Shown piece by piece: positions 57,605 through 64,000 of a DNA stretch of 64,000 nt; within the stretch, counting starts at the first letter, position 1; each line of letters opens with the position of its first letter. The translations under genes were made by a program, and so were the position numbers. The stretch comes from Flavobacterium rhamnosiphilum (GTDB lineage Bacteria > Bacteroidota > Bacteroidia > Flavobacteriales > Flavobacteriaceae): positions 248,001 through 312,000 of the forward strand of contig NZ_SMLG01000001.1 of NCBI RefSeq assembly GCF_004349195.1, in the 5' to 3' direction. The notes below the pieces were generated by a model. It saw only the letters and a program-made list of their open reading frames with translations. It was not told the DNA's origin and searched no databases.

Positions 57605-59233
57605 ATGAATACCATTAAACCTATTTACATTTCTGCTTTTGCAATCTTAGCATTAGTAGGGTGTGGCGCTTCAAAACAAGTTTCAAATACTTCTAATTCA
57701 GGGCTGGTTGCTATAAGCGCCCCTTTGAACATTACAAAAAAGACACCAATAACTGAAAACGACTTAAAACGTTGGAGTCATTTAGATATTGTAACCGATA
57801 CCATTCCTGGAATGAGTGTTGACAAAGCGTATGCTGAATTATTGAAGGGTAAAAAAGGCGTGCCTGTAATTGTTGGGATTGTAGATTCTGGTGTGGATAT
57901 CGAACACGAGGATTTAAAATCAGTGCTTTGGACCAATACAAAAGAAATTGCCGGAAACGGAATTGACGATGACAAAAACGGATATATAGATGACATTCAC
58001 GGTTGGAATTTTCTTGGGGATAGTACCAAAGAGAATCTGGAATACGAAAGAATCATCAAAGATAAAACCTTAGTTGATGGTGCTACGTTTCAAGAGGCGA
58101 AAGCATTGAATGATAAAAAAGTTGCTGAAGCTGCTGCTGGAAAAACTCGTTCAGAACAAATGTTAGAGACTATCGCTGCAGGTGATGCTGTTTTAGTAAA
58201 ACATTTTGGCAAACCAGTTTACACAATTGAGGAGGTTAAAGCTATCGTTTCGCAAGAACCGGCAACACAAAAGAGCAAAGCTGCTATGCAACAAATGCTT
58301 TCTTATGGATTGCCAATAGCGGAACTAAAAGTTGCTGTTCAAAAACAATTAGAGGATCAGGTTGCGTTGATAAACGGAGACAATCTTAAAACAGATTACC
58401 GTAAAGTAGTAGGAGATAATCCAAATGATATCACTGATACAAAATACGGGAACAACAATGTGATGGGACCAGACAAGAATGAAATTCTTCATGGAACTCA
58501 CGTTGCCGGAATTGTTGCTCAAAGTAGAAACAACGTATTAGGTGGCGATGGTGTTGCTAATAATGTTCAAATTCTTACTGTTCGTGCAGTGCCAGACGGT
58601 GATGAGTACGATAAAGATATTGCACTTGGAATTCGTTATGCAGTGGATAATGGTGCCAAAGTAATCAACGGAAGTTTTGGAAAAAGCTTTTCTCCACATA
58701 AACAATGGGTTTATGATGCTATAAAATATGCAGAAAAAAAGGATGTGTTAATTGTTCACGCAGCTGGTAATGATGCAAAAGATATTGACTTTTCAGAAAA
58801 TTTCCCTAACGATTCTGAAGATAAAGTAACGGAGTTTGCGGATAATTTAATCACAATTGGTGCTTTGAATTTTGAATACGGAAATAAAGTTGTAGCTCGT
58901 TTTTCTAATATCGGAAAAATTAATGTTGACGTTTTTGCTCCTGGAGTAAAAATCTATGCTACAACTCCAAACAATACTTATAAATACTTACAAGGAACTT
59001 CAATGGCTGCGCCAAATGCTGCCGGAGTTGCCGCATTAATTCGTTCGTACTATCCAAAATTATCTGCTAAACAGGTAAAACATATTTTGATGGATTCAGG
59101 AGTTGCAATTTCAACGGATGTTATTGTAGGTGGAAAAGCAAATGACACGCGTTCTTTTACCACTTTGTCTAAATCAGGAAAAATAGTAAATGCATATAAC
59201 GCTTTACTGATGGCAGAGAAAATGTCTAAATAA
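57605..59233 (+). CDS. S8 (subtilisin-like) serine protease, lipoprotein
   Basis: 542 residues. Lipobox LVGC (Cys20). Catalytic residues are D94 (IVGIVDSGVDIEHEDL), H296 (HGTHVAGI), and S466 (GTSMAAP); the oxyanion Asn is in HAAGND. About 200 residues lie between the Asp and His, much longer than in subtilisin, including a helical insertion (ALNDKKVAEAAAGKTRSEQM onward). No C-terminal sorting domain is visible. It is anchored at the cell envelope and could process or degrade surface proteins. The M1 peptidase follows after 60 bases. Confidence 0.92.
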   Translation: MNTIKPIYISAFAILALVGCGASKQVSNTSNSGLVAISAPLNITKKTPITENDLKRWSHLDIVTDTIPGMSVDKAYAELLKGKKGVPVIVGIVDSGVDIEHEDLKSVLWTNTKEIAGNGIDDDKNGYIDDIHGWNFLGDSTKENLEYERIIKDKTLVDGATFQEAKALNDKKVAEAAAGKTRSEQMLETIAAGDAVLVKHFGKPVYTIEEVKAIVSQEPATQKSKAAMQQMLSYGLPIAELKVAVQKQLEDQVALINGDNLKTDYRKVVGDNPNDITDTKYGNNNVMGPDKNEILHGTHVAGIVAQSRNNVLGGDGVANNVQILTVRAVPDGDEYDKDIALGIRYAVDNGAKVINGSFGKSFSPHKQWVYDAIKYAEKKDVLIVHAAGNDAKDIDFSENFPNDSEDKVTEFADNLITIGALNFEYGNKVVARFSNIGKINVDVFAPGVKIYATTPNNTYKYLQGTSMAAPNAAGVAALIRSYYPKLSAKQVKHILMDSGVAISTDVIVGGKANDTRSFTTLSKSGKIVNAYNALLMAEKMSK

Positions 59234-59293
59234 TATTTTAAGAATTCATTATATGGAAGGGCAATTTGCCCTTCCATTTTTATTTTAACCGAT

Positions 59294-61168
59294 ATGAAAA
59301 AGTTACTTTTATTTTCTATTTTTTCCTTAAGTTTTGGAAGTCTGTTGGCTCAGAACACTTCGTATTGGCAACAACATGTCGATTACAAAATGGATGTTTC
59401 CATGGATGTAAAAACATACCAATACAAAGGAAAACAGGAATTGGTTTACACCAATAATTCTCCTGATACTTTGAGAAAAGTATATTATCACCTGTTCAAT
59501 AATGCCTTTCAGCCTGGAAGCGAAATGGATGCCAGAATCCAAAGCATCAAAGATCCAGACGCAAGAATGGTTGCCAAAATAAAAGTGGGCGATACCGAAG
59601 TCAAAGAAAGCCGCATTAAAAATTTGAAACCGAATGAAATTGGCTATTTGCGAGTTTCTAATTTCAAACAAGACGGAGTAGTTGCCAATGCAAAAGAAGT
59701 TGGGACTATTCTTGAAGTGACTTTGGCTAAGCCAATATTACCTAATTCAAAAACTACATTCACATTAGATTTTGATGGTCAGGTTCCAATTCAGATTCGT
59801 CGTTCCGGAAGAAATAATGCCGAAGGCGTAGCATTATCCATGTCACAATGGTATCCGAAACTTGCTGAATTTGATTTTGAAGGTTGGCATGCGGATCCTT
59901 ATATCGCAAGAGAATTTCATGGCGTTTGGGGAAATTTTGACGTAAATATTACTATTGATAAGAATTACGTTTTAGGCGGTACCGGTTATTTGCAAAACAA
60001 AAACGAAATTGGTCACGGCTATCAAGACCAAGGTGTTGTTGTGTCTGTTCCAAAGAAAACAAAAACATTGACTTGGCATTTTAATGCGCCAATGGTTCAT
60101 GATTTCACTTGGGCCGCTGATAAGGATTACATTCATGATGTAGTAAAAGGACCTAATGGTGTTGATTTACATTTCTTGTATAAAAACAATCCAAAATACA
60201 TTGAAAACTGGAAAAACCTGCAGCCAAAAACGGTTCAGTTGATGGAGATTTACAACAAAACCGTTGGGGATTATCCATACAAACAATATTCAATAATTCA
60301 AGGTGGTGATGGTGGAATGGAATATGCCATGTGTACGTTGATTTTGGGTCAAGGTACCTTTGACGGATTGCTGGGAGTGACTGCACATGAAATGGCGCAT
60401 TCTTGGTTCCAACATATTTTAGCTTCCAATGAATCAAAACACGGATGGATGGATGAAGGATTTACGTCTTTCCTTCAAGATTTTGGACTTAATGAAATCA
60501 CCGGTAAAAAACTTGAAAACCCATTTACAGGAGCCTATACAGGTTATTTTTCAATGGTAAATTCAGGAAAAGAATTACCACAAAGTACACATGCGGACCG
60601 TTTTGACGAGAATAAAGTGTACAGCATCACTTCCTATAGAAAAGGAGAACTTTTTTTGACACAATTGATGTACTTGATTGGCAAGGAAAATGTATTCAAG
60701 ACCTTGAAAAAATATTACAGCGATTTTAAATTCAAGCATCCTACGCCAAATGATATCAAAAGATCTGCCGAAAGAGTTTCTGGAGCAAATCTGGATTGGT
60801 ATTTGACGGATTGGACACAAACCACCAATACGATTGATTATGGTATCAAGGATGTAAAAGAAAATGCGGATAAAACAACGGTTACTTTAGAAAGAATTGG
60901 AAGAATGCCAATGCCAATTGATTTGACAGTGGAATATACGGATGGAACAACAGAAAGTTTCTACATTCCGTTGCGAATGATGAGTTTTGAAAAAGAAAAC
61001 CCAAATCCAGCTGTAAAAAGAACGGTTTTGAATGATTGGGCTTGGGCGTATCCAACTTTTGAATTTAACATTGCTAAATCGAAAGCTTCCATCAAGAAAA
61101 TCTCCATAGATCCAAGTGGATTAATGGCTGATTTGAAAAAGGAAAATAATACGTATGAGATAAAGTAA
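59294..61168 (+). CDS. M1 family aminopeptidase, exported
   Basis: 624 residues. Signal peptide MKKLLLFSIFSLSFGSLLA, then Q. The zinc motif HEMAH (residues 365-369) in TAHEMAHSWFQH has its third ligand in WMDEGFTSF. The substrate motif GxMEN is replaced by GGMEYAM. The N-terminal beta domain (DYKMDVSMDVKTYQYKGKQE) is the M1 saddle domain. It would trim N-terminal residues from peptides in the periplasm. It follows the S8 protease in the same direction and may act on the same peptides. Confidence 0.92.
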   Translation: MKKLLLFSIFSLSFGSLLAQNTSYWQQHVDYKMDVSMDVKTYQYKGKQELVYTNNSPDTLRKVYYHLFNNAFQPGSEMDARIQSIKDPDARMVAKIKVGDTEVKESRIKNLKPNEIGYLRVSNFKQDGVVANAKEVGTILEVTLAKPILPNSKTTFTLDFDGQVPIQIRRSGRNNAEGVALSMSQWYPKLAEFDFEGWHADPYIAREFHGVWGNFDVNITIDKNYVLGGTGYLQNKNEIGHGYQDQGVVVSVPKKTKTLTWHFNAPMVHDFTWAADKDYIHDVVKGPNGVDLHFLYKNNPKYIENWKNLQPKTVQLMEIYNKTVGDYPYKQYSIIQGGDGGMEYAMCTLILGQGTFDGLLGVTAHEMAHSWFQHILASNESKHGWMDEGFTSFLQDFGLNEITGKKLENPFTGAYTGYFSMVNSGKELPQSTHADRFDENKVYSITSYRKGELFLTQLMYLIGKENVFKTLKKYYSDFKFKHPTPNDIKRSAERVSGANLDWYLTDWTQTTNTIDYGIKDVKENADKTTVTLERIGRMPMPIDLTVEYTDGTTESFYIPLRMMSFEKENPNPAVKRTVLNDWAWAYPTFEFNIAKSKASIKKISIDPSGLMADLKKENNTYEIK

Positions 61169-61186
61169 TTTTTATCGAAACGCCAT

Positions 61187-61221
61187 AAAAAAAGTCTAGT
61201 TTTTAAACTAGACTTTTTTTT
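61187..61221. terminator. Bidirectional terminator between the M1 peptidase and tdh
   Basis: AAAAAAAGTCTAGTTT (61187-61202) pairs with AAACTAGACTTTTTTT (61205-61220), between convergent genes. Confidence 0.9.
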
Positions 61222-61240
61222 GGTTTTATTTTTAAGGAAA

Positions 61241-62179
61241 CTATTTCAAATGCTCCAGCATGTCTTTGGTCATCGATGCTAAATCAAATTCATGTTTCCA
61301 GTTCCAGTCCTTTCTGGCTTCAGCATCATCAATACTCGCAGGCCAGCTGTCGGCTATTTTTTGACGGAAGTCCGGATTGTAAGAAATGGTAAATTCAGGA
61401 ATGTGTTTCTTGATTTCGGCAGCAATCTCCGTTGGCGTAAAGCTCATTGCGGCTAGATTGTACGAAGAATGAATTTTTATTTGTTCTACCGGTGCTTGCA
61501 TAATCTGGATAGTCGCAGCAATGGCATCGTCCATATACATCATCGGCATTTTAGTTTCTGAGGATAAAAAGCATTCGTATGTTTTATCCAAAAGTGCTTT
61601 GTGAAAAATATCCACCGCATAATCCGTAGTTCCACCACCAGGAGGCGATGACCAGCTGATTAAACCCGGGTAACGGATGCTTCTTACGTCTACACCAAAA
61701 ATATTATGGTAGTATTCGCACCATCTTTCGCCCGCTTGTTTGCTGATTCCGTAAACCGTTGAAGGCTCCATAACGGTATATTGAGGCGTATTTTCCTTAG
61801 GAGTTGTTGGTCCAAAAACGGCAATACTCGAAGGCCAGAATATTTTTTTTATTTTTCCGGCTTTCGCCAAATTCAAAACATGAAACAACGAATTCATATT
61901 CAAGTCCCAAGCAAATGCAGGGTTTTTCTCGGCTGTTGCCGATAATAATGCGGCCATCAAATATACTTCGTCAATTTGATGCAATTCTATCAAATGTTCA
62001 ATCTGATTGAAATCCAAGGCATTCACCACTTCAAATGGACCTGAATTTACCACATCAGTATTTAACTTTCGGATATCCGAAGCAATTACATTTTCTGTTC
62101 CGTATATTTTTTGCAGCTTTTGTGTAAGCTCCGTTCCAATTTGTCCGCAAGCTCCAATAATCAATATTTTAGTACTCAT
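61241..62179 (-). CDS. tdh: L-threonine 3-dehydrogenase, SDR type
   Basis: 312 residues, the length of the short-chain-type threonine dehydrogenase characterised in Flavobacterium frigidimaris. NAD-binding GACGQIG (residues 8-14), catalytic YGISK (Tyr-x-x-x-Lys), and the family-specific PGLISWSSPPGGGTTDYAVD and ETKMPMMYMDDAI. It oxidises threonine to 2-amino-3-ketobutyrate with NAD+. No kbl partner lies next to it. A general NAD-dependent epimerase is the less likely alternative. Confidence 0.9.
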   Translation of the reverse strand: MSTKILIIGACGQIGTELTQKLQKIYGTENVIASDIRKLNTDVVNSGPFEVVNALDFNQIEHLIELHQIDEVYLMAALLSATAEKNPAFAWDLNMNSLFHVLNLAKAGKIKKIFWPSSIAVFGPTTPKENTPQYTVMEPSTVYGISKQAGERWCEYYHNIFGVDVRSIRYPGLISWSSPPGGGTTDYAVDIFHKALLDKTYECFLSSETKMPMMYMDDAIAATIQIMQAPVEQIKIHSSYNLAAMSFTPTEIAAEIKKHIPEFTISYNPDFRQKIADSWPASIDDAEARKDWNWKHEFDLASMTKDMLEHLK

Positions 62180-62490
62180 TTTTGTCTGTTTTGAAAAGCA
62201 AAGATAATGTTTTCGTAAATAAAATAACTTTGATAAAATGATTATAAAAAATATTAAAATGCCGATAAAAATTAGAATTTATTTTTTAGTTACTGTTTTT
62301 TAAAAATAAAAAATACTTCATGAATATTAGATTGTTATTCCTATGCTGTAATTCGTAATTGTAAATTTACTTTGTAACTTTGTACCTTAATTAATGGAGA
62401 TTTTTAAATCAGCATAACTGGTTCTAGTGTACAAAATTAAGACAGTATGTGAATTACATACAACCATTAAAAAACGATAAATAGCTACAC
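62180..62490. other. Intergenic region upstream of a lipoprotein gene
   Basis: 311 AT-rich bases between divergent genes. TAACTTTG at 62375-62382 on the plus strand fits TAnnTTTG and would start transcription about 100 bases before the lipoprotein gene. No ORF or hairpin of note. Confidence 0.4.
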
Positions 62491-63096
62491 ATGAAATATA
62501 AAATAGCGGTCTTCTTTTCTCTGGTTTTTCTTTTATTGTCCTGTAAAAATGACAATCAAAAACGCATTGCTGAAAATAAAAAAGAGATGCAAAGAAGAGA
62601 AGTCATTTTTACGAACATAGAGAAAGGCTGGGTTTTTTATGATACGCCTGTAACTGAGGCTTCTGAAAAAAGTATAGCATCTTGGAACGAATGGCGTATT
62701 TTTTTGGCTGAACTGGCTCAAAAACCTAAAAAAACCATTGGTGCCTTTCAAAAAAAATCGGAGGCGCTTTCAAAAAAAGTGATGGCTTTGAACGACAACA
62801 TTCCTTTTGAATATAACAAACCTCAAATCAAAAGTAGAATTTCGACCTTAATCACTAAAGTGCGATTATTGGATTTATTCATTCATTTGGATAACATTCC
62901 AGATAAAAAAGTGACGTTGTTAGTGTCAGAAATCAACTTGGAATTGGTTTCGCTACAAAGACAAATGGACAAAATAGTGGAGAAAAGTAAAATTCCGCTT
63001 GAAGAAGGGGAATCTGATTTATTGAAAATGATGGACACCACAAGAGCCATTCCCAACACACCAATCATCGACCCAAATCTGCCACGCGTTGAGTAA
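62491..63096 (+). CDS. Hypothetical lipoprotein upstream of mfd
   Basis: 201 residues. Lipobox LLSC (Cys18). A helical body follows: QKRIAENKKEMQRREVIFTN, IRIFLAELAQKPKK-like, and IKSRISTLITKVRLLDLFIH. A proline-rich tail (IPNTPIIDPNLPRVE) ends it. No family recognised; similar lipoproteins precede mfd in other flavobacteria. Its last 8 bases overlap the TTG start of mfd, so the two are translationally coupled. Confidence 0.7.
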   Translation: MKYKIAVFFSLVFLLLSCKNDNQKRIAENKKEMQRREVIFTNIEKGWVFYDTPVTEASEKSIASWNEWRIFLAELAQKPKKTIGAFQKKSEALSKKVMALNDNIPFEYNKPQIKSRISTLITKVRLLDLFIHLDNIPDKKVTLLVSEINLELVSLQRQMDKIVEKSKIPLEEGESDLLKMMDTTRAIPNTPIIDPNLPRVE

Positions 63097-64000
63097 AACA
63101 GCCTTATACAATACCTACGATAATTCGTCAAAAACCCAGCAAATTGCTGCTCGTTTATTGGAAAATAACCAAGTCAAAATGCAGCTGTCGGGACTTTTGG
63201 GTTCTGCACTTTCGTTTGTAATCCGATCGATTTTCAAGAAAACCGAACTTCCTTTTTTAATTGTTTTAAACAATAAAGAAGAAGCAGCGTATTATTTGAA
63301 CGATTTAGAACAAATGATTGGCGAACAAGATGTGCTCTTTTATCCCGGTTCATACCGTCGTCCGTATCAAATTGAAGAAACCGACAATGCAAATGTTTTG
63401 CTTCGCGCCGAAGTGTTGAACAGAATCAATTCCCGCAAAAAACCGGCCGTTATTGTCACGTATCCCGAAGCATTATTCGAGAAAGTGGTAACCCGAAAAG
63501 AATTGGATAAAAACACGTTGAAAGTTAGTGTTGGAGACAAAATCTCTATCGATTTTATCAATGAAGTATTGTTCGAATATGAGTTCAAAAGAGTCGATTT
63601 CATTACGGAACCCGGAGAATTTTCGGTTCGTGGAGGAATTGTTGATGTGTTTTCGTTTTCGAATGATAATCCGTACCGAATTGAGTTTTTTGGAGACGAA
63701 GTGGAGAGTATTCGTAGTTTTGATGTAGCGACGCAATTGTCGATTGTACAACAGAAAAAAATCACTATAATTCCAAATGTGGAGAACAAAATTTTTCAGG
63801 AAAATCGAGAAAGCTTCTTGGATTATATTTCGGAGAAAACGGTTATTTTTATTCAGAATACCGAAGATTTTTTAGCACAATTAGACAAACAATTTGGCAA
63901 AGCCGAAGAAGCTTTCGCAAAATTATCGCAGGAAATAAAACGTTCAACGCCGGAACAATTGTTTTTAAATCAAACAGAGTTTATAAAAAGAGCGTTGGAT
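63089..64000 (+). CDS. mfd: Transcription-repair coupling factor Mfd, N-terminal part (partial)
   Basis: 304 codons open to the window edge; the remaining ~800 codons lie outside. The start is TTG at 63089 (giving MSKTALYNTYDNSSKTQQIA), inside the end of the lipoprotein gene. The visible part is the UvrB-like N-terminal module: QLSGLLGSALSFVIRSIFKK, FYPGSYRRPYQIEETDNANV, PAVIVTYPEALFEKVV, and FSVRGGIVDVFSFSNDNPYR, IEFFGDEVESIRSFD. Mfd removes RNA polymerase stalled at lesions and recruits UvrA. The lack of a stop in this frame supports a long gene. Confidence 0.92.
   Translation, partial: MSKTALYNTYDNSSKTQQIAARLLENNQVKMQLSGLLGSALSFVIRSIFKKTELPFLIVLNNKEEAAYYLNDLEQMIGEQDVLFYPGSYRRPYQIEETDNANVLLRAEVLNRINSRKKPAVIVTYPEALFEKVVTRKELDKNTLKVSVGDKISIDFINEVLFEYEFKRVDFITEPGEFSVRGGIVDVFSFSNDNPYRIEFFGDEVESIRSFDVATQLSIVQQKKITIIPNVENKIFQENRESFLDYISEKTVIFIQNTEDFLAQLDKQFGKAEEAFAKLSQEIKRSTPEQLFLNQTEFIKRALD

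Noticed and set aside
63367..63789. 140-codon minus-strand ORF near the right edge
   Set aside because: It is antisense to mfd, whose frame is continuous and carries recognisable Mfd/UvrB-like motifs.

Overview
The window looks like a chromosome segment of a Flavobacteriaceae bacterium, most likely Flavobacterium or a close relative. The DNA is AT-rich. Promoter-like sites match the Bacteroidota -7 motif TAnnTTTG. Signal peptides and lipoboxes are abundant, with two TonB-dependent receptors, a DUF5689 lipoprotein, an SDR-type threonine dehydrogenase, DUF2480 and DUF3078 proteins, and a suf cluster arranged as in flavobacteria.

Layout. 1-3.7 kb: the end of a sugar nucleotidyltransferase, then a TPR protein, a DUF4292 lipoprotein and an EnvC-like coiled-coil/LytM protein, forming a cell-envelope operon. 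3.9-9.8 kb: a polysaccharide deacetylase paired with an unknown lipoprotein, a TonB receptor, and a cytochrome c beside a PQQ-type sugar dehydrogenase. 10.2-31.2 kb: a ~20.9 kb integrated element in the 3' end of a tRNA-Asn gene, bounded by a perfect 71-bp direct repeat. 31.4-44.7 kb: rseP, an old-yellow-enzyme reductase, a Gfo/Idh oxidoreductase, an MFS transporter, a TonB receptor with a DUF5689 lipoprotein, an FKBP isomerase and hflX. 44.7-56.5 kb: an Fe-S assembly region (sufA, sufB, a flavodoxin-like reductase, sufC, sufD; then sufS, a lipoprotein, sufE, a GxxExxY protein, a DUF59 protein, DUF2480, DUF3078), interrupted by a serine hydrolase and a lipoprotein on the other strand. 56.7-64 kb: an MBL hydrolase, an S8 protease, an M1 peptidase, tdh, a lipoprotein and the start of mfd.

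The integrated element is the most interesting region. Next to the intact tRNA it carries an IntDOT-like tyrosine recombinase with arm-type repeats. It has a replication/recombination module (RepA-like ATPase with 9-bp iteron-like repeats, RecA-like P-loop ATPase, DUF3871) and no visible relaxase, conjugation or capsid genes, so it looks like a mobilizable element or a satellite. Its cargo is defence-like. One part is a type I restriction-modification locus whose hsdM-hsdS operon continues into a DUF3800 protein and a possible BECR-fold nuclease, with a candidate small RNA between that operon and hsdR. The other is a three-gene module resembling toxin-antitoxin-chaperone (TAC) systems with a SecB-like protein. 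A run of secreted proteins and lipoproteins with two small HTH regulators fills the integrase side.

Outside the element, a family of CATATAAG palindromic repeats forms REPIN-like units at 34 kb and also brackets the GxxExxY nuclease-like gene inside the suf cluster.
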